Below, one piece after another: positions 44,525-52,800 of a DNA stretch of 64,000 bases. The position numbers and the translations under genes are program-made. Position 1 is the stretch's first letter. Each line of letters opens with the position of its first letter. The notes beneath the pieces were generated by a model. That model did not search any database and had not been told where the DNA came from. It saw only the letters and a list, made by a program, of their open reading frames with translations. The DNA comes from Pseudomonadota bacterium (GTDB lineage Bacteria; Pseudomonadota; Alphaproteobacteria; Sphingomonadales; Sphingomonadaceae), in the NCBI GenBank assembly GCA_023424095.1, contig JAFAEG010000030.1, positions 1-64,000 on the forward strand, given 5' to 3'.

Positions 44525-46351
44525 ATGGCGTTCAACCGGCGTGAGATTATCGGCGGCGCGGGTGCGCTGGGGCTGGCGAGCGGCCTCCCCGCCCCGCTCG
44601 CCGCGCAATCGGGCCGCGACGCCCGCGCAAACATCCTGCTCGGCGAACTGGCCGAGGAGCATCTGCGCATGTTCCCGGAAACCGCCACCACGCTGGGCAT
44701 CGACAAGCGGAGCCGCGCCGATCTGCGCGCCAGGATCGGCGACAAGTCGCGCGCCGGCCAGCAGGCCGAGCTGGCCTGGCTGCAATCGGCGGTCCGGCGG
44801 CTGAGTGCCCTTCCCGCCTCCGGCCTCTCGCCGCAGACCCAGTCGAACGTCGACACCGTCCGCGCGTCCTACGAGACCGGCATCCTTGGCTACGCCTTTC
44901 CCTATGGCGACGTCGGCGTCTCGAGCTGGCGCAACGGCCCGTATCCGGTCGCCCAGAATATGGGCTCGTACATCGATCTGCCGAAATTCCTCGACGCCGA
45001 TCACACGGTCGAAAATGCCGAAGATGCCGAGACTTATCTCGCCCGCCTGTCACAACATGCCAAGCAATTGGACGATGAGACGGATCGCCTGCGGGCCCAG
45101 CGCGAACAGGGCGTGATCGCGCCCGATGCGGTGCTCGACAAGACGCTCGCCGCGCTCCGCCGCACCCGCGAAGGCGATCCCGGCGAATGGATGATCGTCA
45201 CCTCGCTCGCCAACCGCACCGCCTCGATTCCCGGCAATTGGCGTGCCCGGGCCGAGCAGATCGCCCGTCGCGACGTCAATCCGGCGCTGGGCCGGCAGAT
45301 CGAGGAAATCGAGCAACATCGACGCCGCGCCACGGCCGACTTCGGCGCCTGGAAGCTGCCGCGCGGCGACGAATATTACGCCTGGACCCTCGCCGCCGCG
45401 ACCACGACCCGCCGAACGCCCGATCAGGTCCACGAACAGGGTCTCGAGGAATTGCGCCATTATACCGGCGAGATGGACCGGCTGATGCGCAGCCTGGGTT
45501 TCACCTCGGGGACCGTCAGCGACCGCTACCGCGCGATGCTCCGCGACCGGCGCTACGCCTTCGCCGAAGGGGATGCCGGCCGGGCCGAGATCATCGCCTT
45601 CATCCAGGCCCAGCTCGCAGAGCTGCGCCCGCGCCTCTCACAAGCCTTTGGCACGCTCGTCGCCGGCAATGTCGAAGTGCGCCGCATCGCCCCGGCCGAG
45701 GAAATGGGCGCGCCCGGCGCTTATGGCGGGGCCGGCTCGATCGACGGCTCCGTCCCCGGCCGCTTCTGGATCAACCTTCGAAGCACCGACATGCACAGCC
45801 GCATCGACCTTCCGAGCCTGACCTATCATGAGGCGATCCCGGGTCACGTCTGGGCCGGCGAATATGCCAACCGGCTGCCGCTCGCCCGCGCCGTCACGGT
45901 GTACGGCTTCAGCGCATTTTCGGAAGGCTGGGCGCTCTATGGCGAGCAATTGGCCGGCGAGCTCGGCGTTTATGAGGACAATCCCGAAGGCCAGCTCGGC
46001 TATTATCAGTCCATGGCCTTTCGCGCCGCGCGGCTGGTGGTCGACACCGGCATCCACTCCAAGCGCTGGACCCGCGACCATGCCCTGCGCTGGTTCGCCG
46101 AGGCGACCGGCGGCACGGTGGACAGCGTTGCCAACGAGATCGACCGCTATGCCGTCTGGCCCGGCCAAGCCTGCGGCTACAAGGTCGGCCACACCGAGAT
46201 CAACCGCCAGCGCGAACGTGCGCGCAGCGCGCTCGGCCGACGCTTCGACCTCAAGGCGTTCAACGATCTGGTGGTCGGTGGCGGCTCGCGGCCGCTCACC
46301 ATCGTGGAGCGCGAAGTCGACCGGATGATCGCCGCGCGCCGGCGGGGCTGA
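44525..46351 (+). CDS. DUF885-family zinc metallo-enzyme (exported)
   Basis: A 608-residue protein. The N-terminus FNRREIIGGAGALGLASGLP resembles a twin-arginine signal peptide, so it is probably exported. The C-terminal half has LTYHEAIPGHVWAGEY, an HExxH-like zinc motif, with a downstream FSEGWALYGEQL glutamate and the RxDxH-type tail of DUF885 hydrolases. These are predicted M32/M3-like peptidases of unknown substrate. It starts 23 bases after nfeD and ends in a perfect stem (46355-46381). Confidence 0.88.
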   Translation: MAFNRREIIGGAGALGLASGLPAPLAAQSGRDARANILLGELAEEHLRMFPETATTLGIDKRSRADLRARIGDKSRAGQQAELAWLQSAVRRLSALPASGLSPQTQSNVDTVRASYETGILGYAFPYGDVGVSSWRNGPYPVAQNMGSYIDLPKFLDADHTVENAEDAETYLARLSQHAKQLDDETDRLRAQREQGVIAPDAVLDKTLAALRRTREGDPGEWMIVTSLANRTASIPGNWRARAEQIARRDVNPALGRQIEEIEQHRRRATADFGAWKLPRGDEYYAWTLAAATTTRRTPDQVHEQGLEELRHYTGEMDRLMRSLGFTSGTVSDRYRAMLRDRRYAFAEGDAGRAEIIAFIQAQLAELRPRLSQAFGTLVAGNVEVRRIAPAEEMGAPGAYGGAGSIDGSVPGRFWINLRSTDMHSRIDLPSLTYHEAIPGHVWAGEYANRLPLARAVTVYGFSAFSEGWALYGEQLAGELGVYEDNPEGQLGYYQSMAFRAARLVVDTGIHSKRWTRDHALRWFAEATGGTVDSVANEIDRYAVWPGQACGYKVGHTEINRQRERARSALGRRFDLKAFNDLVVGGGSRPLTIVEREVDRMIAARRRG

Positions 46352-46354
46352 GTG

Positions 46355-46381
46355 TCTCCCCTCCCTGCAAGGGAGGGGAGA
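46355..46381. terminator. perfect stem-loop between convergent genes
   Basis: Arms TCTCCCCTCCC (46355-46365) and GGGAGGGGAGA (46371-46381) with a TGCAA loop give 11 perfect pairs. It lies 3 bases past the DUF885 stop and 5 bases from the stop of the convergent small gene. No T run follows on either strand, so a bidirectional terminator is plausible but not proven. Confidence 0.6.
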
Positions 46382-46386
46382 TCGCT

Positions 46387-46749
46387 TCAGCTACGTCCGC
46401 CGAACAGGCCCTTGGCCATGTCGGTCAGATCGTCCATCACCGCGCCATCGCCGTCACGGTCGAGACCGGACAGCAGAGCCGAAGGGTTGCTCAGCAGGCT
46501 CTGCACGTCGATCTGCGACAGCAGGCCGCCCAGCATCGGCGCCAGCGCCTGCAGTTTGCCGAGCGGCAGGCCGGTCTCGGCAGCAGCGCCCTCCGCTGCC
46601 TGCTCCGGCGACTCACCGTTGCCGGTGATCCGGCCGATGATCGATTCCGCACCGCTGCGCAGTTGATCGCCGTCCAGGCCGACCTTCGTGGCAAGCCCGT
46701 TCAGATCGATATTGCCGGCCTGCGCGAGCAGCGAATCAAGCATGGACAT
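46387..46749 (-). CDS. small Ca-loop-containing protein, DUF937-like
   Basis: A 120-residue protein, mostly helical and acidic. It begins MSMLDSLLAQAGNIDLN and has an Ala/Glu-rich middle (SPEQAAEGAAAETG). Near the C-terminus, DRDGDGAVMDDL resembles an EF-hand or dockerin calcium loop, although position 12 is Leu rather than Glu. The family assignment is by overall pattern. The ATG at 46749 follows GGAAGGAAGTGAAGCC. Function unknown; the neighbour is a DUF2171-like protein in the same direction. Confidence 0.65.
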   Translation of the reverse strand: MSMLDSLLAQAGNIDLNGLATKVGLDGDQLRSGAESIIGRITGNGESPEQAAEGAAAETGLPLGKLQALAPMLGGLLSQIDVQSLLSNPSALLSGLDRDGDGAVMDDLTDMAKGLFGGRS

Positions 46750-46775
46750 GGCTTCACTTCCTTCCTCAAACACCA

Positions 46776-46807
46776 AGGCCCGCCGCTAGCATGGCAGCGG
46801 CGGGCCT
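46776..46807 (-). terminator. 12-pair hairpin after the DUF2171-like gene
   Basis: Arms AGGCCCGCCGCT (46776-46787) and AGCGGCGGGCCT (46796-46807) pair perfectly around an 8-base loop. On the minus strand it lies 25 bases after the stop of the gene at 46832 and is followed by TTGGTGTTTG, a weak T-rich tract. It probably terminates that transcript. Confidence 0.6.
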
Positions 46808-46831
46808 CAAAGCGCCGGAAGTGCAGAAAGG

Positions 46832-47212
46832 TCAGGCGGTCGTCTCGGCCGCTTCCTTTTCGCCTTTGCCCTTCACCTTGTTGTAGATGACGGCGCCCGC
46901 AGCAGCGACCGCGCCGGCCGCCGCAACGCCGATCGCGACCTTCTTCAGCGTCCCGCCGCCATCGGCGATCGCGCTGCCGTCGGCCTCTTCTTCCAGCAGC
47001 ACGGCATTGCCGGCATTGGCCGACAGGCGGACCTTCTCGCCCTCGACCGTCGCGACCAGGCCGCCCGAAATATAATGGTGATGGCCATGCGAACCGCTGT
47101 CCTTCTTGGTCAGCTTGATGCGGTTGCCGTCGACCTTGTCGACCGTGCCGACATGGACGCCGTCGGCGCCGATCACTTCCATATGTTCCTTCACGCGACT
47201 CAGGTCTGCCAT
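46832..47212 (-). CDS. DUF2171-like protein with a C-terminal membrane helix
   Basis: A 126-residue protein. Residues 1-60 (ATG at 47212, MADLSRVKEHMEVIGADGVH) form a compact beta domain with HVGTVDKVDGNRIKLTKKDS and SHGHHHYISGGLV, typical of DUF2171, a PRC-barrel-like domain found in stress or photosynthetic-type proteins. An Ala/Gly-rich helix near residues 92-112 could cross or sit on the membrane, followed by a Lys-rich end. Role unknown. Confidence 0.75.
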   Translation of the reverse strand: MADLSRVKEHMEVIGADGVHVGTVDKVDGNRIKLTKKDSGSHGHHHYISGGLVATVEGEKVRLSANAGNAVLLEEEADGSAIADGGGTLKKVAIGVAAAGAVAAAGAVIYNKVKGKGEKEAAETTA

Positions 47213-47307
47213 GGGGATTCTCCTCGATTGGAATGCCCCGCTGAAACGTGCCGGATATGGAATGGATGCACGGCCGATCCGCGCCGCCGATCTTTTCGTC
47301 GCGACCA

Positions 47308-48396
47308 TCAGCGAAAGATGCGCCGCACCTTTGCCGGGGTCCTGAGCCACGCGCCGATGCTTGCAGGATCATGGCGCAGGTCCCGCGCCGCATCGCCGAT
47401 CCGCCAGGTCGCCTTGCGGATTCTCCCTTCGAACCTGCCCCTGGCGGCAGCGCTCACGAAGCGTCGCCGCGCCGCCTCCGGATCCGCGCCGGAGCCGGCT
47501 GGAATCGGCTCGCCCAGCAAGACCGCGGCGAGGCCCAGATTGTCGCGCAGCACCGCGACGAAACCGAAGCGGGTGAAGTGCCGGCTCTGCCAGTCCCAGT
47601 CGATTTGCGTGCCATGTCGTCGCCGCAGGACGGCGAGGTCGAGCAATTGCCGCAGGCTCGGCCGTGCCGCGCGATAGCGCCGGTCGACGATCTGGGCATG
47701 GACGATGTTGTGAGCGACGCGCCAATCCACCCCGGGGATCAGGGCGACACCCTCCCCCACCGGCACCTCCGTCGCTTGCGCCAGCGCATTTTCCCGATCG
47801 ACCATGCGCACAAAGTTGGGACGGGCCGCCGCATGATGGATTTCGACCGAGACCGCCGTCTCCTTATCGCGCTGCATGGGCAGATGATGGTGGCCCGGAG
47901 AGGCTTGTGTGTGCGCTTCGAAACCGGCGGCCGCCAACGCTTCGAACGCGCCCGGCGCTGAGTCGGGCGGCACCATCAGATCGCAATCGAGCATCACCCG
48001 CAGGCCCGGCGCCGGATAATCCCCGGCCGCGAGCATCGCCGCCCCCTTCAGCAGCAACGGCTGGATGCCGATCGCATTGAGGGCTCGGGTCGCGCGTTCC
48101 AGCGTCGACAGCACGCGCCGGTTCCGCTCGCCATTCATTTGGAGCAGGGCCGCAAACACCTGGGCGACCGGCGGCGGAATGCCGTCCGCGCGATGGATGC
48201 ACCAGCCCAGCGCCGGTGCGACCATCTGCTCGCTCGCCAGCGCGACGATCCGCTCCCAATCGGGCGGCGTTTCCGCAAAGCCCCGGCGCTCTCCCCCCGT
48301 GCAGCCGCTCAGCGATCCGCCGATCAAGATCAGGTCGCGCCAGTCCGCCAGAGCGTCGGCGCGCCGGGCCGCGAGATTGCGACCGGTGGCGGTCAT
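47308..48396 (-). CDS. nucleotidyltransferase-family protein (PF14907 type)
   Basis: A 362-residue protein. Its middle has the pattern PLLLKGAAMLAAGDY followed by RVMLDCDLMVPPDS, matching the uncharacterised nucleotidyltransferase family PF14907, in which the D-x-D pair would hold the metal. A helical C-terminal half follows. It is the third gene of the leftward arm of the RiPP-like locus; its start overlaps the kinase stop by 4 bases, so it is coupled to the kinase. It may nucleotidylate the peptide or another protein; this is only an inference. Confidence 0.75.
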   Translation of the reverse strand: MTATGRNLAARRADALADWRDLILIGGSLSGCTGGERRGFAETPPDWERIVALASEQMVAPALGWCIHRADGIPPPVAQVFAALLQMNGERNRRVLSTLERATRALNAIGIQPLLLKGAAMLAAGDYPAPGLRVMLDCDLMVPPDSAPGAFEALAAAGFEAHTQASPGHHHLPMQRDKETAVSVEIHHAAARPNFVRMVDRENALAQATEVPVGEGVALIPGVDWRVAHNIVHAQIVDRRYRAARPSLRQLLDLAVLRRRHGTQIDWDWQSRHFTRFGFVAVLRDNLGLAAVLLGEPIPAGSGADPEAARRRFVSAAARGRFEGRIRKATWRIGDAARDLRHDPASIGAWLRTPAKVRRIFR

Positions 48397-49493
48397 CTTG
48401 CTGCCAGGGTCAGCGCGTTGACGCGCTCGACCGCCGCCGCGACGTCGCCATACGGCAAGGTGAAGGCCGGCGTTCGCTCGATCCAGCCGATCAGGGCCTC
48501 GATCCGCGCGTCCGTGACGGGAGCCTCGACGCTGAGGCCCGCCTCGATCAGGCGCTGCAACGCGTTCAACGCCGATACCGGCTCGGACTCCGGCGTGTCC
48601 CCGGGGCGGAAATGCGGAAAGATCAGCGCGCCGACCGGCTGAGGCTCCGGCCAGACCGGCGCGCCGAGTTCGACCATCCGCGCCCTTGTATTCTTCACCT
48701 TGTAGGTCGTCGCCGTCCGAAGCGCCGGAAAGCGCTCGGCAAAGAGCGGCCAGCTTGCCTCCTTCACGCTCAGCGGCAGCGGCCAGGGCAATGCCTTGCC
48801 GGCCATCGTCAAAGGCACGGCGTCGTCTGAGCGATAGTCATAGCCGGCCCTGACCAGCGCCCCAATCAGGGTGCTCTTGCCGCTGCCCGACACGCCGGCG
48901 ATGCACAGGCCGCCCTGCGGACCGGCCACCGCGCCGGCGTGGAGCATGGCCACCACCTCATGTTCCGGCCATGCCAGGCCGATCATCGCGCGGATCGCCT
49001 GCTGCAGGCCGTAGCCGCGGCCGCGCACCACGCCGTCGACGGTCGTGACGGTCAGTTCGTCCGCTTCAACGCGGACCTCGATGCGCGTTTCGCTCGCGCG
49101 GTCGCTTGCGGGAAAGCGCTCGATCCACCGCGCTAGGACGCCGGCATGACGGGGATGTTCGACCGCGATCTCGAACACGGCGCCGCGCAATCGGCAGCGC
49201 CATTCACCCGCCCAGGCGGCCGGGCCTGCAGGCAACAAGGTTTCGGGATCCGATTGGCCGCGGCCCGGATCAGCATCCGCGGCGATCGTCCATGCTGCGA
49301 TCAGCGCCGAAACATCCTGTTCGACGCGGGCCACCGTCTCAGGCTGCCCCCTGCTGATCGCCGCGACGATCTCCGAGGCTGGGATCCCGGCATCGAAGGC
49401 GCGCCAGATGTTCGCGGCGTGGGCATCGAGCACGAGCAGGCGTTCCCGCTCCGCCGGCAAGACCAGCCCATCGCCGCACGGGAACGCGCGCAT
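48393..49493 (-). CDS. HprK-like kinase with N-terminal PqqD-like domain
   Basis: A 366-residue protein. Residues about 1-70 look like a PqqD-type peptide-binding domain (LDAHAANIWRAFDAGIP...DVSALIAAW). The C-terminal part is an HPr-kinase-like ATPase: HAGAVAGPQGGLCIAGVSGSGKST has Lys206 in the Walker A, and the DDAVPLT motif follows. Unlike the true HprK at 57351 it lacks the regulatory role in PTS context. It lies downstream of the 60-residue peptide gene. Similar genes are named HPr-rel-A kinases; it may phosphorylate a peptide serine, an inference. Confidence 0.8.
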   Translation of the reverse strand: MRAFPCGDGLVLPAERERLLVLDAHAANIWRAFDAGIPASEIVAAISRGQPETVARVEQDVSALIAAWTIAADADPGRGQSDPETLLPAGPAAWAGEWRCRLRGAVFEIAVEHPRHAGVLARWIERFPASDRASETRIEVRVEADELTVTTVDGVVRGRGYGLQQAIRAMIGLAWPEHEVVAMLHAGAVAGPQGGLCIAGVSGSGKSTLIGALVRAGYDYRSDDAVPLTMAGKALPWPLPLSVKEASWPLFAERFPALRTATTYKVKNTRARMVELGAPVWPEPQPVGALIFPHFRPGDTPESEPVSALNALQRLIEAGLSVEAPVTDARIEALIGWIERTPAFTLPYGDVAAAVERVNALTLAAR

Positions 49494-49515
49494 TCCCGTG
49501 GCATTCGCTAAGAGG

Positions 49516-49698
49516 TCAGACGACGCTTCCGCTGGAGACGAACTGGGCGGTCGCCTTGCTGCTCATCAGCACGGTCATGGACGGCGCGACATAGGCGCCC
49601 ATCACGCCAAGCCGCTCGAGCACATCCTGCCGGGCCGCTTCCGCTTCTTCCTGCTGCGCGATGCTGAGATCGCCGTCGGAGCGCTTGTCGATAGTCAT
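49516..49698 (-). CDS. candidate RiPP precursor peptide
   Basis: A 60-residue peptide. Residues 1-31 are acidic and helical (SIAQQEEAEAARQDVLERLG) like a leader peptide. From residue 32 the composition changes to small and hydrophobic residues with Tyr36, Pro39 and many Ser/Thr/Met, ending FVSSGSVV. GAGGGGGGACAATTCCC directly precedes the ATG, so translation should be strong. It is the first gene of the leftward operon and lies beside a radical SAM enzyme, PqqD-type domains and a sulfotransferase. Cleavage site and modifications are unknown. Confidence 0.65.
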   Translation of the reverse strand: MTIDKRSDGDLSIAQQEEAEAARQDVLERLGVMGAYVAPSMTVLMSSKATAQFVSSGSVV

Positions 49699-49804
49699 GG
49701 GAATTGTCCCCCCTCTTTACCATGTCCAGATTCCTCCAGAATGGCGGATTTTGCAACAATTTTTCATAAGGATGTGTATGATTTCGGCTCCGTAAGGGGA
49801 ACCA
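49699..49804. promoter_or_regulatory. divergent promoter region of the RiPP-like locus
   Basis: This 106-base gap between the precursor (leftward) and the radical SAM gene (rightward) is visibly AT-rich, with TTTTGCAACAATTTTTCATA in its middle, and must carry both promoters. I see no -35/-10 pair with good spacing and no clear operator, so this call rests on gene orientation and base composition. Confidence 0.5.
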
Positions 49805-50983
49805 ATGCGCGACCGGGTCAAACTCGTCTTCGTCCTCAGCCACGCCTGTCCGCTGAAGTGCAATTTCTGCTGCAGCACACGCGAGGTCGTCGGCCGCGGA
49901 CGCATCCAGCGCGACACCATCCGCGACTCGATGCTGAACTTCGCTTGCGAGCCATCCGTTTCCGCTTTCGGCTTCACCGGCGGCGATCCCTTTCTCTATC
50001 TCGAAGACATCAAGGCCGCGGTGCGCGAGGCGCGCGATTATGGCGTCACCCAGCCCATCCAGATGACGACCTCCGCTTATTGGGCGGAGAGCCGCGAGCA
50101 GGTGACGGCGCTCCTGGCCGAACTGCAGGCACTTGGCCTCGACCAGCTCATGCTCAGCTATGATCATGAACATGCCCGCTGGGTGACGCCGGACCAGATC
50201 CGCATGGTCTGCGAAGCTGCGGCCAAGCTTGGCATTCGCATCGTCATTTCCGCTACCTTCTGGAACGAAGGCGAGCAGCTCGCGGACCTCCTGCCGGACG
50301 TTGCGGCGGCGCCGGGCATCACCACGATCAACCACGTCGTCACGCCAATGGGGCGGGCGAAGACCTCGTCGGCATGGCCCCGGCGCTACAATGTGCCGGT
50401 TCAGGCCAAAATGTCCTGCTTCATGCCGGGGGAATATCTGTTCTCCGTCTATCCCGACGGGGAAGTCTATCCCTGCTGTGGCGGCGGCTTCCAGATCGAG
50501 GCCGGGCTGTCCTGCGGCAACATCAACCGCGACCCGCCCGCGCGCATCCTCTACGCCGGGCTCGCCAATTTCCACGTCCGCCTCGCCAAGGAATTTGGCT
50601 GGGGCGTGCTCTACGCCCTGATCGAGCGCGAAGCGCCGGAGCTGGCGGCCCAATTGCCGTCGATCGAGAATGCGGACTCGGTGTGCGAAATCTGCCGCGA
50701 CCTGCACCTAAAGCTCGCCGAGCAACTCGCGCCTTACCAGCAGGTGATCGAACGCGAATATGCCCGCGCCCGCGCGACCCGCGAGTGGCAACGCGCGGGC
50801 GGTCCCGAGCGGCGGGCGATCCCGGGCGGTGAAGTCACGCTGGACGAACTGCTGGCGCGGATGGATTGTGATCGGGCGCTGCGGCTCGATTATCTCGCCG
50901 GCATCTTCCAACTCGGCGATGATTTCCCGGCCGAGCCGCCCCGCGAAGAGCCGAGCAACATCCGCACCGCCAGCTTCGCATGA
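49805..50983 (+). CDS. radical SAM enzyme with C-terminal cysteine-rich (SPASM/twitch-like) region
   Basis: A 392-residue enzyme. The 4Fe-4S cluster motif is CPLKCNFC (Cys15, Cys19, Cys22), followed by the GGDPF SAM-binding loop. The second half carries further cysteines: CFMPGEYLF, VYPCCGGG, GLSCGN and CEICRD, which suggests an auxiliary cluster of SPASM or twitch type, as in peptide-modifying radical SAM enzymes. It has AAGGGGAACC before the ATG. Its stop overlaps the TPR-sulfotransferase start by 4 bases. The likely substrate is the divergently encoded 60-residue peptide. Confidence 0.82.
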   Translation: MRDRVKLVFVLSHACPLKCNFCCSTREVVGRGRIQRDTIRDSMLNFACEPSVSAFGFTGGDPFLYLEDIKAAVREARDYGVTQPIQMTTSAYWAESREQVTALLAELQALGLDQLMLSYDHEHARWVTPDQIRMVCEAAAKLGIRIVISATFWNEGEQLADLLPDVAAAPGITTINHVVTPMGRAKTSSAWPRRYNVPVQAKMSCFMPGEYLFSVYPDGEVYPCCGGGFQIEAGLSCGNINRDPPARILYAGLANFHVRLAKEFGWGVLYALIEREAPELAAQLPSIENADSVCEICRDLHLKLAEQLAPYQQVIEREYARARATREWQRAGGPERRAIPGGEVTLDELLARMDCDRALRLDYLAGIFQLGDDFPAEPPREEPSNIRTASFA

Positions 50984-52458
50984 CGCAGCCCTCGACCGGC
51001 CCGGATGCCGCCGAGCTGGATCGAAAGGTGGCGGAAGCCCGCCAACTGCTCGACCAAGGCGACACCCATGCGGCGATCACCCTGCTGGGCGAATCCCTGC
51101 GCACCGACCATCGCCATGTCCCGACCCTGATCGCCTTCGCCCGCGCCCAATTCCGCTGGGGCAATCCGGCACAAGCGGAAGCCGCCTGCCACGCCGCTTT
51201 GGCCGAAGCGCCCGACAATGCGGAGGCGATTGCTCAACTCGGCGCCATCCTGATCCACGCCAACAAGGCCGACGCCGCCCTCGAGCTCGCCGAGCGATCC
51301 CTGCGTGAACAGCCAGGTCACCGGCCCATCCGGCTCGTCCGCGCAAACGCCCTCAAAGTGCTTGGCCAGATCGATCAAGCGCGAGAGGCTCTGCGCGACC
51401 TGATCGAAAGTGACCCCGACGACCCCTCGCCTCTCGCCAGCTATGCCGAGATCGTCACAGCGGACGACCGCGCCGGGTTGATCGTCCTTCTGCGTGCGGC
51501 CGTTGCCGAAGCAAATCCCGACCAATCGACCCGCCCGAGCCTGCATTATGCGCTCGGGCGGCTGCTCGACCAAAGCGGCGAGCATGACGAAGCCTTTGCC
51601 GAATTCGCCGCCGGCGCGCGACTGATGAAGGCGCGCATCGCCTATGACGAGCCATTCACGCTCAGCCTGTTCGATCGCACGCGCGCCACATTCGCCACGC
51701 CAGCTGCACCCGTCCCCGGGGCGCCACATGCAGGGCCCACCCCGATCTTCATCGTCGGCATGCCGCGCTCCGGCAGTACCCTGATCGAGCAGATCATCTC
51801 CCGCCACCCCGACGCCTTTTGCGCGGGCGAGATCATGGCCTTCGCCGATGCTCTGGCCGCAGAGCGTCGCGCCGATCCTTCGCTCCCCCTCTTTCCGGAA
51901 CTGGCGACCGGACTGGACGGAGCCGCATGGCAACGGGTCGGCGCGGCCTACCGCGGCGCAATGCCCAACGAAGCGTCAGGCAAGCGCATCCACGTCAACA
52001 AATTGCTCGGCAATCACCTCTTCATCGGCGCGATCCTGCAGGCGCTGCCGGATGCGCGCTTCATCATCGCCAGGCGCGATCCGCGCGATACCTGCCTGTC
52101 GATCTTCTCGCTGAATTTCGAACAGCACATTCCGTTCGGCTACGATCTGGGCGAACTGGGCCGCTATCACCGCGGCTGCGACGCCATCCTGGCGCACTGG
52201 CTGTCGATCCTGCCGGAGGCTCGCATCCTGGAGGTCGCCTATGAGAATCTGGTCACCGATTTCGAGGCCGAAGCGCGCCGGCTGATCGCTTTTCTCGACC
52301 TGGCCTGGACGCCCGAATGTCTCGACTTCCACAAGTCGGATCGTCCAGTTCTGACCGCGAGTTTGAACCAGGTGCGCCAGCCACTCTACGCCAGCTCGAT
52401 CGGCCGCTGGCGCGCTTATGAGCGCCATCTGGAGCCGCTGTTCGAGGCGCTGGGCTAG
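50980..52458 (+). CDS. TPR-repeat sulfotransferase
   Basis: A 492-residue protein. Residues about 1-240 form several TPR repeats (AAITLLGESLRTDHRHVPTL and following). From about 255 to the end is a P-loop sulfotransferase: PIFIVGMPRSGSTLIEQIIS is the 5'-PAPS-binding loop and FIIARRDPRDTCLSIF the 3'-phosphate site. TPR-sulfotransferases act on proteins or peptides in some bacteria. It is translationally coupled to the radical SAM gene. A single tyrosine (Tyr36) and many serines in the candidate precursor are possible targets, by inference. Confidence 0.85.
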   Translation: MTQPSTGPDAAELDRKVAEARQLLDQGDTHAAITLLGESLRTDHRHVPTLIAFARAQFRWGNPAQAEAACHAALAEAPDNAEAIAQLGAILIHANKADAALELAERSLREQPGHRPIRLVRANALKVLGQIDQAREALRDLIESDPDDPSPLASYAEIVTADDRAGLIVLLRAAVAEANPDQSTRPSLHYALGRLLDQSGEHDEAFAEFAAGARLMKARIAYDEPFTLSLFDRTRATFATPAAPVPGAPHAGPTPIFIVGMPRSGSTLIEQIISRHPDAFCAGEIMAFADALAAERRADPSLPLFPELATGLDGAAWQRVGAAYRGAMPNEASGKRIHVNKLLGNHLFIGAILQALPDARFIIARRDPRDTCLSIFSLNFEQHIPFGYDLGELGRYHRGCDAILAHWLSILPEARILEVAYENLVTDFEAEARRLIAFLDLAWTPECLDFHKSDRPVLTASLNQVRQPLYASSIGRWRAYERHLEPLFEALG

Positions 52459-52462
52459 GACC

Positions 52463-52774
52463 TCACTCGGGACGCCGCACGACGACCAGCTTCTGATCCC
52501 GCAATTGCGCGACGAAACTGGACACGTCCGCCTGCACCGTCGCGACCTCGACACCGTAAAGGGCGGCGATCTCGACCGCGAGCGAGGCGATGGTGCGCTC
52601 TTCGGCGATCCGCTCCCAGATCTGCACGCCGATTGCGTTCAGTTCGACATAATCGCCTTGCTCGACGCCGATCAGCACCCAGCGCCCGTCGATCTCGACC
52701 GCATTTTCTTCGGGCCGGCGGGCAACGAGATCGTCAGGGTGAAGCGGAGCGGCTGGCATGATGCGGTGGGTCAT
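52463..52774 (-). CDS. PqqD-family peptide chaperone
   Basis: A 103-residue protein, or 98 if the ATG at 52759 is used. The core pattern (GDYVELNAIGVQIWERIAEER...VQADVSSFVAQLRDQKLV) is that of PqqD, the small domain that binds RiPP leader peptides for the modifying enzyme. It converges with the sulfotransferase gene (4 bases between stops) and is transcribed toward it. Similar genes are annotated as HPr-rel-A system PqqD chaperones. Confidence 0.8.
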   Translation of the reverse strand: MTHRIMPAAPLHPDDLVARRPEENAVEIDGRWVLIGVEQGDYVELNAIGVQIWERIAEERTIASLAVEIAALYGVEVATVQADVSSFVAQLRDQKLVVVRRPE

Positions 52775-52800
52775 GCCGGGTCGGGCGCGGGCGTGCAACG

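Noticed and set aside
48393..49493. The PqqD-kinase as a second metabolic HPr kinase
   Set aside because: It has a peptide-binding N-terminus, lies in the peptide locus, and a true hprK sits in its normal operon at 57351.
47308..52774. The locus as a lasso-peptide cluster
   Set aside because: There is no asparagine-synthetase-like cyclase, no transglutaminase-like protease and no ABC exporter, and the candidate core lacks the ring acceptor pattern.
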